Source: Paraglaciecola sp. | Lineage (GTDB): Bacteria; Pseudomonadota; Gammaproteobacteria; Enterobacterales; Alteromonadaceae | Length of the DNA stretch: 64,000 nt | Assembly (NCBI GenBank): GCA_009993955.1 | Contig: JAACSL010000001.1 | Coordinates: forward strand, 62,001 to 126,000 | Direction: 5' to 3' | In this document: in pieces, positions 48,135 through 57,758 of the stretch | How the letters are laid out: each line of letters begins with the position of its first letter | How positions within the stretch are numbered: the stretch's first letter is position 1 | Notes under the pieces: model-generated | Databases searched by the model: none | What the model was told of the DNA's origin: nothing | Seen by the model: the letters and a program-made list of their open reading frames with translations, nothing else | Made by a program: the position numbers and the translations under genes

Positions 48135-49451
48135 ATGTTTAACTATTATCTCAAACTTGCGTTCAAAAGCATGCGCCGCAACCCCATTCTCAGTGCCTTG
48201 ATGATCACGGCAATTGGTTTGGGGATTGGGGCATGCATGACCACCATCACGGTGAACTATTTAATGTCTGCAGATCCTATCCCTGAGAAAAGCCAACAAC
48301 TTTTTTATGTGCAAGTGGATAACTGGGATCCAAATAACGCTTTCAACGATGACGATAATTCACCGCCCAATCAATTAACATGGACAGAGGCAAACAACTT
48401 AATGGCCGCTAAGCAAGCCCCGAGGCAAGCGGCTATGGCTAAGTCGGGGGGCATCATCGAGCCCGGCAATCAAGACGCCCTGCCCTTTGAAGCGTCTATT
48501 CGTTTGACCTTTAGTGATTTTTTCCCCATGTTCAATACGCCATTTTTGTTTGGTAGTGGCTGGGATGACAAGGCCGACTATGCGCGCGAACAAGTTATAG
48601 TGCTGAGTAAAGCCATCAACGATAAGGTGTTTGGTGGTGAAAATTCTGTGGGAAAAACCCTTGTTTTATCCGCTCGTCACTTTCGTGTAGTGGGTGTGCT
48701 GGATAACTGGCAACCCGTGCCCAAATTTTACGATGTCAACAACGGCGCATTTGATGAGCCTGAAGAAGTATTCATTCCATTTTTACTCAAAGAAGAACTG
48801 GAGTTGCCCAGTTGGGGGAATACCAATTGTTGGAAAAGCCCAGAAGGTGAAGGATTTAAGGCGTTTCTACAATCAGAATGTATCAACTTTCAGATGTGGG
48901 TTGAGTTAGATACCCCCCAGCAAAAAGCCGATTACCTTGGCTTTCTCAGCAACTATGTCAACGATCAAAAGGCCTTAGGTCGCTTCCCTCGCCCCATGAA
49001 CAACCGCTTATTGAACGTGATGGAGTGGATGGATGATCAAGAGGTGGTGGATCAAGATGCCAGATTAATGATGTGGTTATCGTTTATGTTCTTGTTAGTT
49101 TGTTTGCTCAACACCATTGGCTTATTACTGGCTAAATTTACCGGTAAAGCCGCTGAAATTGGTTTACGCCGAGCAGTAGGTGCGAGCAAGGGCGAGTTGT
49201 TTGTTCAACATATCATTGAAGCGGCGTGCATTGGTGTACTGGGCGGCATGGCAGGTTTAGTCCTCGCTGCACTTGGTTTACAAGGCATCAAAGTATTGTA
49301 TGGGGATTTTGTTGATGATCTCGCCAGCCTTGATTTGACCATGATCGCTGTCGCCATGTTGCTCGCCTTAGTGTCGAGTATTTTGGCTGGTCTGTATCCC
49401 ACGTGGCGCGCTTGCAATATAGCCCCCGCTAGCCAATTAAAAAGTCAATAA
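48135..49451 (+). CDS. ABC transporter permease, MacB/FtsX type (first)
   Basis: A 438-residue permease with four membrane helices in the family pattern: one near the N-terminus (about 18-42), a large periplasmic MacB_PCD domain (about 50-300), then three C-terminal helices of the FtsX domain (from about 310). The motif GLRRAVGASKGELFVQHIIE is the cytosolic coupling region. It follows the broken ATPase by nine bases, with AAGGAG upstream of the ATG, and is 10 bases before the second permease. Its own frame is intact. Confidence 0.92.
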   Translation: MFNYYLKLAFKSMRRNPILSALMITAIGLGIGACMTTITVNYLMSADPIPEKSQQLFYVQVDNWDPNNAFNDDDNSPPNQLTWTEANNLMAAKQAPRQAAMAKSGGIIEPGNQDALPFEASIRLTFSDFFPMFNTPFLFGSGWDDKADYAREQVIVLSKAINDKVFGGENSVGKTLVLSARHFRVVGVLDNWQPVPKFYDVNNGAFDEPEEVFIPFLLKEELELPSWGNTNCWKSPEGEGFKAFLQSECINFQMWVELDTPQQKADYLGFLSNYVNDQKALGRFPRPMNNRLLNVMEWMDDQEVVDQDARLMMWLSFMFLLVCLLNTIGLLLAKFTGKAAEIGLRRAVGASKGELFVQHIIEAACIGVLGGMAGLVLAALGLQGIKVLYGDFVDDLASLDLTMIAVAMLLALVSSILAGLYPTWRACNIAPASQLKSQ

Positions 49452-49461
49452 GGAAAGCATT

Positions 49462-50712
49462 ATGTCAAATAACGCTCAAATCCCCCGTTCAACTAACTGG
49501 GAAATCGGCCCAATATTGCGCGCTTTGTTACGCAATAAAGTGGGGGCCTTGCTCATCGCTATTCAAATTGCCGTCACCATGACCATCATTGTTAATTCGG
49601 TGTCCATTATTGTTGAACGTTATCATCAGGTTCAACGCGACAGTGGCATTGATGAAGACAATACCTTTTATCTGTCGAGCCTTGGCTTTGGTGAGAGTTT
49701 TAATGCCAAAGTCACCATCGAAGAAGACTTAGCCCAATTACGCAAGTTGCCCGGTGTCGTTGATGCCATTCAGATCAATGCCATTCCTATCAGTGGCGGT
49801 GGTTGGTCTATGGGTCTAAAAACCCAAGCAGGGGCCGAGTTTGATGCAGTAGGTGTTGCAGTCTATATGGTGGATGATCACGGGATCAACGCTTTAGATT
49901 TAGAGGTGATTGCAGGTGAAAACTTTAGCCATTCGGACATCACCTGGCGGGAAGCCTCGCAAAGCTCTTGGCCTAACAAAATTATCATCACCAAAGCCAT
50001 GGCTGAAGCATTATTTCCCGAACAAGCCTGGGCGAGTCCTGTGGGTAAAACGGTGTTTATTAATGACGTGGAGCCCATGGTCATCAGTGGGATTATCGAT
50101 AAACTGCAAGCGCCATGGCCAAATTGGGATCGTCTGGAAAATGCGATGTTAAGCCCAGAACGTCAGAATTATGACTCGAGCCGCTATTTAATCCGCACTG
50201 AGCCTGGGCGACGTGATGAACTGATGCCAATCGTCGAAAAGTTCTTAGCGGATAGTAATAAACAGCGCATTATTAAAGGCATGCGCAGTTTAACGGAAAC
50301 CCGCGAACGCAGCTATCGGGGTAATCATGCATTGATCAAGATTTTGAGCACCGTGATGATCATCCTCACCATTGTTACCGGTTTGGGCATCGTTGGTTTA
50401 GCCAGTTTTAATGTGAATCAGCGTAAGAAGCAAATTGGTACTCGCCGTGCTTTGGGTGCCAGCCAAGGTGCCATTGTGCGCTACTTTATGTTGGAAAACT
50501 TTTTAATCAGCTCTGGCGGTGTATTGTTAGGGGCTGGGTTAACCATTGGCTTAAACATTGTCTTGGTTGAAGTGCTGAGCTTGCAAAGTATGGATTGGTT
50601 TTATATTCCCATTGGTATGGCTGTTTTATGGTTAGTTGGCCTCATTGCCGTGTATGGACCGGCTAAAAAAGCCGCAAGCATTCCCCCTGCCCTTGCTACG
50701 CAAACGGTATAA
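49462..50712 (+). CDS. ABC transporter permease, MacB/FtsX type (second)
   Basis: A 416-residue permease of the same family: N-terminal helix (about 31-52), a MacB_PCD-like periplasmic region and three C-terminal helices. The coupling motif is GTRRALGASQGAIVRYFMLE. Paired with the first permease, it would form a heterodimeric exporter driven by two copies of the ATPase. AGGAAAG precedes the ATG. Its frame is intact although the ATPase and adaptor genes upstream are not. Confidence 0.92.
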   Translation: MSNNAQIPRSTNWEIGPILRALLRNKVGALLIAIQIAVTMTIIVNSVSIIVERYHQVQRDSGIDEDNTFYLSSLGFGESFNAKVTIEEDLAQLRKLPGVVDAIQINAIPISGGGWSMGLKTQAGAEFDAVGVAVYMVDDHGINALDLEVIAGENFSHSDITWREASQSSWPNKIIITKAMAEALFPEQAWASPVGKTVFINDVEPMVISGIIDKLQAPWPNWDRLENAMLSPERQNYDSSRYLIRTEPGRRDELMPIVEKFLADSNKQRIIKGMRSLTETRERSYRGNHALIKILSTVMIILTIVTGLGIVGLASFNVNQRKKQIGTRRALGASQGAIVRYFMLENFLISSGGVLLGAGLTIGLNIVLVEVLSLQSMDWFYIPIGMAVLWLVGLIAVYGPAKKAASIPPALATQTV

Positions 50713-50713
50713 A

Positions 50714-50745
50714 AACAGGAAGGGGCGCTCGCCCCTTTTGCTGTT
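50714..50745. terminator. Convergent terminator after the ABC operon
   Basis: AGGGGC (50721-50726) pairs with GCCCCT (50731-50736) over a GCTC loop; the outer arms AACAG (50714-50718) and CTGTT (50741-50745) can also pair. TTT follows on the plus strand. It serves the plus-strand operon and the converging small membrane gene. Confidence 0.7.
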
Positions 50746-51059
50746 TAGTGTTGCGTCTTAGTCTTAGGTGATGTTGGTTTGACCCCCAACACAATGTAGA
50801 GCAAAGGGCCAATAGAGCCCAATAACAACGTCAGGATCACCCAAGGTAGGATCCGTCGCCCGTTTTTTTTGGCGTCTTGAGTCAACCACAGCAATACCAT
50901 ACTCAAGGCAATAACCAGATCGGCGGCAATTTGCCAAGCCGCAGGACCATCGAGCAAATGCATAATAATGCCCCAATACCCTACTTCTAAAACGGCATAG
51001 ACCGATAAAACGCTGAAGATAAACAACACGCCAAGTGCCAGTTTTGATTTAGTTTGCAT
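50745..51059 (-). CDS. Small membrane protein, three helices, function unknown
   Basis: A 104-residue protein with three hydrophobic helices (about 8-31, 43-60 and 71-93). The last, WVILTLLLGSIGPLLYIVLG, resembles the PLDc_N-type short membrane motif. I recognise no specific family. It diverges from the XRE regulator gene, which begins 135 bases away, so the regulator may control it; this is positional inference. Confidence 0.65.
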   Translation of the reverse strand: MQTKSKLALGVLFIFSVLSVYAVLEVGYWGIIMHLLDGPAAWQIAADLVIALSMVLLWLTQDAKKNGRRILPWVILTLLLGSIGPLLYIVLGVKPTSPKTKTQH

Positions 51060-51193
51060 GAATTGTTTCCTTGATAACTTAACTGATAGTCAGGTACACA
51101 GGCTACACCCTCAGGTTATCGTTGCAATTACCTCTGAGGTAATTGAAATTACACCAATGACTGGCATAGTTGTTGTAAAACCGGGAGCAGCAG

Positions 51194-52009
51194 ATGTTTG
51201 ATCACAACGAGTTTAAAGACCAATGCCGCTGGTGGCGTCAACAACGTAAGATGTCACAACTTGATTTGGCCTTGGCCGCTGACATTTCACAGCGACATGT
51301 CAGTTACCTCGAAACAGGTCGCAGTTTACCTAGTCGGCTGATGGTAATGCGCTTGGCTGAAGCCTTACTCATTCCTAAACGAGAGCACAATCGCCTGCTG
51401 CATGCTGCTGGCTTTGCCACCAGTTTTTCAGAGTCAGCCCTCAGTGATCCCATGATGCAACCAGTGCTCGACACCCTCAACACTATGCTCTCACACCACG
51501 ACCCTTTGCCTGCTTTAGTAGTAGACAGATATTGGAATATCAAAATACAAAACCGTGCCACACAAACGTTGCTTGCGTTACTTTTGACCGATAATGCCCA
51601 CTACCCTGAGCTTCTCTACCAAGGTGAAATTAATTTAGCCTTGCTCACCCTACATCCCTTTGGCTTACGTCAATTTGTAACAAACTGGACAACGATAGCC
51701 CCCGCCATGTTGCGCCGTATCAAAGTGGAAATGACAACATTACCCAACAGTAATCTGAAGCAACAATTGGCCGCATTGATTGTGGAAGTGGAGCAACAGT
51801 TAAACCCACAAATGGACGCCACTGCATTGCTACCCATCGTGCCTTTAACCTTGCAAATCAACCAACATTGCATCCACTTATTTTCAGTTATTGCAACGTT
51901 TGGAACAGCCATTGATATCACCGCTGACGAATTAAGAATTGAGTCGTTTTATGCGCAAGACCAACTCACCCTAAACTTTTTTCAACACTTGGCGAGTATG
52001 GCGAATTAA
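51194..52009 (+). CDS. XRE-family regulator with MmyB-like ligand-binding domain
   Basis: A 271-residue transcription regulator. The N-terminal helix-turn-helix covers about 10-65 (MSQLDLALAADISQRHVSYL, the recognition region). The C-terminal part (about 95-265) matches the MmyB-like ligand-binding domain (PALVVDRYWNIKIQNRATQT, HPFGLRQFVTNW), a PAS-like fold that binds small lipophilic ligands in related proteins. It is transcribed away from the small membrane protein, a likely target. No specific operator could be recognised in the 135-base gap. Confidence 0.88.
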   Translation: MFDHNEFKDQCRWWRQQRKMSQLDLALAADISQRHVSYLETGRSLPSRLMVMRLAEALLIPKREHNRLLHAAGFATSFSESALSDPMMQPVLDTLNTMLSHHDPLPALVVDRYWNIKIQNRATQTLLALLLTDNAHYPELLYQGEINLALLTLHPFGLRQFVTNWTTIAPAMLRRIKVEMTTLPNSNLKQQLAALIVEVEQQLNPQMDATALLPIVPLTLQINQHCIHLFSVIATFGTAIDITADELRIESFYAQDQLTLNFFQHLASMAN

Positions 52010-52110
52010 CAGCACGCCTTGCACCAGCAGCGCTTGACCAGGAATAAGCTTGCCTCAGACCGACGGCCAAAGGAGGAGTTGGCAAATCATGCAACAGCGT
52101 GAATTTGTAA

Positions 52111-52139
52111 TGACCTGAGAGCATCGCAAACCGTATAAT
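52111..52139 (+). promoter_or_regulatory. Candidate promoter for the glutaredoxin-like gene
   Basis: A perfect TATAAT box lies at 52134-52139, 29 bases before the ATG. The best -35 at 17-base spacing is TGACCT (52111-52116), which is weak. A GGAG ribosome site follows near 52158. Confidence 0.4.
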
Positions 52140-52167
52140 ACAGCCCTGATTTTTACTGGAGTCCCTT

Positions 52168-52539
52168 ATGTCGTTTATTTTAAAGCTAGTGCGCAATGTT
52201 TTAGGTTACATTATAGCCACGCTAGATTGGCTTACCCGCGGAAAAAAACAACAACGAAGCAGCGAACAACAAGCCTTTGTTGAAGCACAGACCAGCAATA
52301 TGGCTTTGTATCAGTTTTTTGCCTGCCCTTTTTGCATTAAAACTCGCCGCGCCATACACAAGATGAATTTACCCATTGAAACCCGCAATGCCACGGTAGG
52401 CAGTGTGTATCGTCAAGAGCTTGAACAACAAGGGGGCGAAATCCAAGTGCCTTGCCTACGCATACAAACGGTGAAAGGTGACGAGTGGTTATACGAGTCG
52501 TCAGAAATCATTGCCTATTTACAACAACGTTTTGCTTAG
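52168..52539 (+). CDS. Glutaredoxin-like / GST N-terminal domain protein, membrane-tethered
   Basis: A 123-residue protein with an N-terminal hydrophobic or amphipathic stretch (about 3-22), a basic linker, and a thioredoxin-fold domain (about 46-123). The redox motif is CPFC in FFACPFCIKTRRAIHKMNLP, followed by the cis-proline region VPCLRI and an E-SS motif (YESSEIIAYLQQR) that binds glutathione in the family. It probably reduces disulfides or glutathione adducts close to the membrane. It ends in a four-base overlap with the converging ycaQ gene. Confidence 0.85.
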   Translation: MSFILKLVRNVLGYIIATLDWLTRGKKQQRSSEQQAFVEAQTSNMALYQFFACPFCIKTRRAIHKMNLPIETRNATVGSVYRQELEQQGGEIQVPCLRIQTVKGDEWLYESSEIIAYLQQRFA

Positions 52540-53753
52540 CGCCCTCGATTAAATACTTGCTCGATAAATTGGCGGCTGATGGCTTTGCTCATCGCCGGCA
52601 AGTGTGCAGCATTGGATACCCGTTTAACCTCTATTTTATGCCCGGCATTAAAATGCAAAAATGCCTGTAACACTGGCCGCATGGCCGTGATGAAGTCTTC
52701 ATACCGGGGAGTTTCAATGTGCAGATGCTGAATGATAAGGGTTTTACTGTTGCGATCAATTTTTGCATCCATGCGCCCCGCAAACGTATCGCCCCACAAT
52801 ATCGGCAGACTAAAATAGCCATATTGGCGTTTTGCCGCAGGTAGATAACACTCAAGCTGATAATCAAAGGCAAAAAAATGCTGCAAGCGTTTTCGCTGAA
52901 TGTGCAGATTGTCAAAAGGTGAGAGTATTTTTAGCTGGTCACTCTGTATGCATGCATTTAAGCTCGCTAAGGTGTTGGCTAACATGTAAAAGTGTTTTCC
53001 CTCACACCTTACCTGGAGTAACTCACCCTCATGTAGCATTTTTTTGCAGGTTTGACTGATGTTACCTACAACGCCTTTACGTAAGTACGCCATCTCTTGC
53101 GCGCTGCCCAAGGCGTTGGCGCGCAGAAAACGCCGAATTAAATAGTGGTTGTATTCCTCTGTGCTCGGACATTGGGTATTGATGTCTGAGGGTAGTACCC
53201 GTTCCGTCAAATCGTAGACTTTTTGAAAGCCCTGACGTTTTACCGCCATTAACTCCCCTTCCATAAACAATTGTTCAAGGGCTTTTTTGGCGGGTTTCCA
53301 ATCCCACCAACCACTACTGGCTTGGCGTTTGGCTTGTTCAAAGTCCTTGGCTTGCAGCGGGCCTTGCTCTCTAATTCTGGCTAAAATTTCTTTGGTTAAT
53401 TTGGCATCTTTAGCGTGCCAATGTTTTTGGCCACTGGCGATAGCTTGTTTGCGTGGCAGGGAATAACGATAGTCAGACATGGGCAAATAGGCCGCCGCGT
53501 GTGACCAATACTCAAAGATGTGTTTTTGGTTAACGAGGGTATCTAAGCTGTCGCTGTGATAGTCATGACAACGATTCCACAAGGTATGATGATGAGCACG
53601 AGCAATCACCGAAATGCTATCAATCTGCACGTAACTGAGTTGCTCCAGTACATCTAATACGGCTTTAGGCCCAGAGGCAATACGCTCGGCCTTAACCAGA
53701 CCTTGCGCAGCTAACAGCAAACTCCGCGCTTCTCCAAGGCTGATAGCTTGCAT
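52536..53753 (-). CDS. ycaQ: YcaQ-family DNA glycosylase (interstrand crosslink repair)
   Basis: A 405-residue HTH_42 protein with tandem winged helices. The catalytic motif is Q43-I-D45 in YVQIDSISV, the Q-phi-D form that marks YcaQ rather than the AlkZ form. A conserved basic HHTLWNR follows. E. coli YcaQ unhooks nitrogen-mustard type crosslinks and excises alkylated purines. The gene lies after kdsB (9 bases), in an order slightly changed from E. coli (there lpxK-ycaQ-ycaR-kdsB). Confidence 0.92.
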   Translation of the reverse strand: MQAISLGEARSLLLAAQGLVKAERIASGPKAVLDVLEQLSYVQIDSISVIARAHHHTLWNRCHDYHSDSLDTLVNQKHIFEYWSHAAAYLPMSDYRYSLPRKQAIASGQKHWHAKDAKLTKEILARIREQGPLQAKDFEQAKRQASSGWWDWKPAKKALEQLFMEGELMAVKRQGFQKVYDLTERVLPSDINTQCPSTEEYNHYLIRRFLRANALGSAQEMAYLRKGVVGNISQTCKKMLHEGELLQVRCEGKHFYMLANTLASLNACIQSDQLKILSPFDNLHIQRKRLQHFFAFDYQLECYLPAAKRQYGYFSLPILWGDTFAGRMDAKIDRNSKTLIIQHLHIETPRYEDFITAMRPVLQAFLHFNAGHKIEVKRVSNAAHLPAMSKAISRQFIEQVFNRGR

Positions 53754-53762
53754 GCACTGCCC

Positions 53763-54521
53763 TTAGCTATACATGTTCTGCAATAAGCGAGTTAAATCCT
53801 CAGGTGTATCAATACCCACAGGAGGGGTGTGCCGTGCAATATCCACATGGATCTTTTCGCCATGCCACAACACCCGCAGTTGCTCCAATGATTCGATTTG
53901 CTCTAAACCAGAGGGTGACATATTCACATATTGCTTGATGAAACCAGCACGATAAGCATAGATACCCAAGTGCCTCAGATAATAATCGCCTATCTCATCA
54001 ATGAGTTCTTCGTCGAGAAATCGAGAGCGATCATAAGGAATGGTGGCGCGAGAAAAATACAAGGCAAAACCCTGCTTATCTATTACTACTTTTACCACGT
54101 TGGGATTAAAGGCTTCTTCAACATCGACGATTTTTACCGCCAAGGTAGCCATTTCCGCCTGTTGGTGGTGATAGAGGTTTTCCGCCACTTGTTGAATATT
54201 TTCAGCGGGAATAAAGGGCTCATCACCCTGCACGTTTACCACTAATTCATGAGCTAAAAAGCCCTCTGTTTCAATGACTTCAGCTAAACGCTCGGTGCCC
54301 GACTCGTGATGGGCGGCGGTCATGCAGTATTGCCCACCAAAATCACTGACCACTTTAGCGATACGCGCATCGTCTGTGGCGACAATCACACGACTTGCGC
54401 CTGATTCAATCGCGCGCTCATAGACATGCTGGACCATCGGTTTGCCGTTAATATCCACCAAGGGTTTACCGAGAAAACGGGTGGACGCATAACGCGCTGG
54501 AATAATCACACTAAAATTCAT
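53763..54521 (-). CDS. kdsB: 3-deoxy-manno-octulosonate cytidylyltransferase KdsB
   Basis: A 252-residue CMP-Kdo synthetase that activates Kdo for lipopolysaccharide. It has the nucleotide-binding N-terminus [30 protein letters not shown], and [10 protein letters not shown]. The start at 54521 was chosen because it matches E. coli KdsB and has AGAGG six bases upstream; a longer frame to 54551 adds ten residues not found in the family. It follows ycaR by 33 bases. Confidence 0.95.
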   Translation of the reverse strand: MNFSVIIPARYASTRFLGKPLVDINGKPMVQHVYERAIESGASRVIVATDDARIAKVVSDFGGQYCMTAAHHESGTERLAEVIETEGFLAHELVVNVQGDEPFIPAENIQQVAENLYHHQQAEMATLAVKIVDVEEAFNPNVVKVVIDKQGFALYFSRATIPYDRSRFLDEELIDEIGDYYLRHLGIYAYRAGFIKQYVNMSPSGLEQIESLEQLRVLWHGEKIHVDIARHTPPVGIDTPEDLTRLLQNMYS

Positions 54522-54554
54522 GCAGAGCCTCTTGAAACCGCGTTTTATCACACA

Positions 54555-54752
54555 CTATTTTAATAATGCTTCTAGTTCTTCACTACCCACTGATTTTGCT
54601 TCAATGGCCAATAACACAGGAATATTATCAACAATTGGATAGACCAAGCGATCAAACTTGCAGATCAATTGCCCTTGTTTGGGGTGATAGACCAAGGCAC
54701 CTTTGCAGACAGGGCAAGCCAGTATATCGAGTAGTTTTTTATCAAACGCCAT
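54555..54752 (-). CDS. ycaR: YcaR/Trm112-family small protein
   Basis: A 65-residue zinc-ribbon-like protein starting MAFDKKLLDILACPVCKGAL, with CPVC and a third cysteine in LICKFDRLVYPIVDNIPVLL. The Trm112 fold activates methyltransferases in other organisms; the bacterial role is not established. Start chosen at the second in-frame ATG (54752), which has GAG seven bases upstream, over ATG 54758. It sits between lpxK and kdsB in the lipid A region. Confidence 0.9.
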   Translation of the reverse strand: MAFDKKLLDILACPVCKGALVYHPKQGQLICKFDRLVYPIVDNIPVLLAIEAKSVGSEELEALLK

Positions 54753-54781
54753 ATTCATCTCAGTGAGTTAGGGTGAACGAA

Positions 54782-55783
54782 TTATGCAGAAGTACTTCGC
54801 ACTTTTTCCTGCAGTTTATGTAGTAGTTGTTGACTAAAGTCAGATGACAATTGTGCCTGAACCGGCAAATACCACCAGTTATTCTTGGCAAAATGACGAC
54901 ATTTAACTGCATCTTTTTCTGTCATCACTACGCTGTTTGTAAACGGAAAATCTTGGCTACTAAATTGGTGATGATCAGGGAAACTGATGCACTGGGCAGG
55001 TTGAATGCCTAAGGAGGGTAACATTTGAAAAAATCGTTGAGGATTACCAATGCCTGCTACAGCCACCGTGTCGTTAGGTAGTGCGTCTACCGCTTTAGTG
55101 AGGGTAGGATCTACGACATTAACCAGTTGGTCGGGCTTAAGTGTCATGAGATATTCATGTTCTTGATGGTTGTGTCCATTCACAACAATAAAATCAACGG
55201 TATCTAAGCGCCATTGTCCTTCACGCAATGGCCCTGCAGGCAGCAACAACTGATTACCACACCGACGTTGGCCGTCCATCACCACAATTTCTATATCTCT
55301 TTGCAGGGCGTAATGCTGCAGACCATCGTCACAGATGATCACGTCACACCCATGTGAGTTCACAAGGTGCGCGGCCCCTCTGCCTCGTTTAGGATCAACC
55401 ACTAAAGGACATAAAATATGTTGGCGCATTAACATAGGTTCATCCCCTACTTCCTGCACCTGACTTGTTGCCTCAACACTCAGGGGATAGGCCATACTTT
55501 TTGCGCCATAACCCCGCGTTAACACACCAGGACGGTAGCCCTTGTCTGTCAACAACTGGGCTATAAACACCACCAAAGGCGTTTTACCATTGCCACCCAC
55601 ACTGATGTTACCCACCACAATAACTGGCACATTTACCTTCACACTGGCTTTAAGCCCCCATTGAAAAAGCCAACGCCGAACGGCGCTGAGTAAAACAAAA
55701 AGCAAGGTGAATGGCAGTAACACGATGATGACCGCCCAATGATACCAGCGCGGTGCATACCAAAGCTTGGTGAGACTAAGCAC
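54782..55783 (-). CDS. lpxK: Tetraacyldisaccharide 4'-kinase LpxK (GTG start)
   Basis: A 333-residue membrane-bound kinase that phosphorylates the lipid A precursor. An N-terminal helix (about 12-36) is followed by a P-loop, GNISVGGNGKTPLV, then ICDDGLQHY and LLPAGPLREG, all diagnostic. The chosen start is GTG 55783, overlapping the msbA stop codon by eight bases, with AAGGTGAG seven bases upstream. The longer ATG frame from 55807 overlaps msbA by 32 bases and has no good ribosome site. It lies directly after msbA, so flippase and kinase are coupled. Confidence 0.92.
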   Translation of the reverse strand: MLSLTKLWYAPRWYHWAVIIVLLPFTLLFVLLSAVRRWLFQWGLKASVKVNVPVIVVGNISVGGNGKTPLVVFIAQLLTDKGYRPGVLTRGYGAKSMAYPLSVEATSQVQEVGDEPMLMRQHILCPLVVDPKRGRGAAHLVNSHGCDVIICDDGLQHYALQRDIEIVVMDGQRRCGNQLLLPAGPLREGQWRLDTVDFIVVNGHNHQEHEYLMTLKPDQLVNVVDPTLTKAVDALPNDTVAVAGIGNPQRFFQMLPSLGIQPAQCISFPDHHQFSSQDFPFTNSVVMTEKDAVKCRHFAKNNWWYLPVQAQLSSDFSQQLLHKLQEKVRSTSA

Positions 55784-57638
55784 CCTCAGACTCACCTTTA
55801 TTAGCATTTTTTGTGACTAATTCATCGGCCACAATGTCTACCGCGACTTTTTCGATTTGCGCCGACTGATTGCTACTGGTGATGTTTTCACCAAACTGCA
55901 TCTTGTGCAATTGCGCATACACCCCATTTTGTTTCAACAAACTTTGGTGATTGCCTTGCTCAATAATTTGCCCCGCTTCGATAACCAAAATGATGTCGGC
56001 ATTTTCGATGGTGGAAAGTCGATGTGCCACCACAATGCTAGTGCGATTTTGCTGTAGTTTCTCGAGCGCGTCTTGAATTAAACGTTCTGACTCAGTATCT
56101 AAGGCCGAGGTTGCCTCATCCAAAATCAACACCGGCGCATCGGCAAATAATGCTCGGGCAATCGCTAATCGTTGGCGCTGACCGCCTGATAACATAAAAC
56201 CGTTTTCACCCACCACGGTATCAATGCCCTTAGGTAACTGACTTAAAAACTCTTCGACGTGGGCAGTTTTTGCAGCGGCCATTATTTTGGCTCTATCCAC
56301 CGGACCGACTGCCCCATAAGCAATATTATTGGCGATGGTATCGTTAAATAACACCACATGCTGCGATACCAAAGCAAACTGCTGACGGAGGTCGGTAAGT
56401 TTAATATCGGGTAATAAAATGTCATCAAGACGCACTTCACCCTGCTGATAGTTATAAAAACGCGTAAGTAAACTGGCTATGGTTGACTTACCGCTCCCAG
56501 AGCGCCCCACTAAGGCACAGGTTTGCCCAGGTTGGACGGTGAATGACACATTCTTTAAGGCAGGATTTTGTTTATTTGCATAGGAAAAGGTGACGTGCTT
56601 AAACTCGATTTTGCCTTGCACACGTTGCAAAGTTTGCGTGCCGTTATCTGCCTCTTTGAGTTCATCCATCACTTCAAAAATGCTAGCACAGGCGGCCATG
56701 CCCCGCTGAAATTCACTGTTAACGGTGGTCAGCTGCTTAAGCGGTTTTAGCAACATTGTCATGTTAACAACTACACTGACAAACACACCCGGTGTGAGGG
56801 AATCCAATAAACCCGGCACACTTGCCACATAAAGCACAACAGCAAGAGCAACCGACGCGATCACCTGAATAGACGAAACACTGAGAATACGCGCCACAAT
56901 TAACTTCATGTTTTGTTGGCGATTATGATTGTTGCGCTGGGCAAATTGCTCGGCTTCTATTGCTTGACCACCAAACATCAATACCACTTTATGGCCTTTG
57001 AGTACTTGCTCAACCGACGACGTCAACGACCCCATAGTTTGCTGAATACGTTTGCTTACTAACCTAAAACGTTTGCTGACTACCGACACAATCACCGCTA
57101 CCACTGGGCCTATCAAGAGGAAGATCAAGGAAAGTTGCCAAGAGTAATAGAACATCACAACCAGTAAGCCAACGACAAGAGCCCCTTCTTGTACCAAGGT
57201 CAACAGGGCTTTGCCAGCCGCACTAGACACTTGCTCGGTGTCGTAAATCACTTTGGAAATCAGACTACCTGTACTGTTTTTGTCGTGAAACTCTACGGGC
57301 AGGTGAATATATTGAGAAAACAATGACTGGCGCATTTGCATGACGATACTGCTGCCAATCCAAGAAACCGTATAGGAGCCGATGAAATTAAATACACCGC
57401 GTAGGATAAAAATGGGCACGATGCAGTAAGCCGCAATGCGCAAATATTCGTAGTCTGCTTTGTTTAAACTGTCATCGATAAGGGGCTTAAGTTGCCCTAA
57501 TACCATAACGTCAATCAATGAGTAACCAATCATACCAACAATCGCTAATACGAAGGCTAAACGAAACTGCACCAAATACTGTTTGAATCGCGAAAAAATC
57601 GTCATGCTTGGGGGTATGGAGGAAGAGCTAACTGGCAT
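55776..57638 (-). CDS. msbA: Lipid A export ATP-binding/permease protein MsbA
   Basis: A half-size ABC exporter of 620 residues from the start used: six membrane helices (about 20-320) and a C-terminal ATPase with Walker A GRSGSGKSTIASLL, signature LSGGQRQRLAIARAL, Walker B VLILDEATSALD and the H-loop VVAHRLST. It flips lipid A-core across the inner membrane as a homodimer. The start is uncertain: ATG 57638 matches the length of E. coli MsbA, a longer ATG lies at 57707, and a shorter one at 57605. None has a strong ribosome site. A Glu/Lys-rich tail extends past the ATPase. Confidence 0.93.
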   Translation of the reverse strand: MPVSSSSIPPSMTIFSRFKQYLVQFRLAFVLAIVGMIGYSLIDVMVLGQLKPLIDDSLNKADYEYLRIAAYCIVPIFILRGVFNFIGSYTVSWIGSSIVMQMRQSLFSQYIHLPVEFHDKNSTGSLISKVIYDTEQVSSAAGKALLTLVQEGALVVGLLVVMFYYSWQLSLIFLLIGPVVAVIVSVVSKRFRLVSKRIQQTMGSLTSSVEQVLKGHKVVLMFGGQAIEAEQFAQRNNHNRQQNMKLIVARILSVSSIQVIASVALAVVLYVASVPGLLDSLTPGVFVSVVVNMTMLLKPLKQLTTVNSEFQRGMAACASIFEVMDELKEADNGTQTLQRVQGKIEFKHVTFSYANKQNPALKNVSFTVQPGQTCALVGRSGSGKSTIASLLTRFYNYQQGEVRLDDILLPDIKLTDLRQQFALVSQHVVLFNDTIANNIAYGAVGPVDRAKIMAAAKTAHVEEFLSQLPKGIDTVVGENGFMLSGGQRQRLAIARALFADAPVLILDEATSALDTESERLIQDALEKLQQNRTSIVVAHRLSTIENADIILVIEAGQIIEQGNHQSLLKQNGVYAQLHKMQFGENITSSNQSAQIEKVAVDIVADELVTKNANKGESEGA

Positions 57639-57758
57639 CAAAATGGGTCTATTTTCCGGGTCCGCGTTATTACGCCTAAGTGTAACCGTTTGCGGGCTTT
57701 TCCCCAACTATCAATGCATTAAATGCTAACTCCGCGATAAAATTCGTTTAATCCACCG

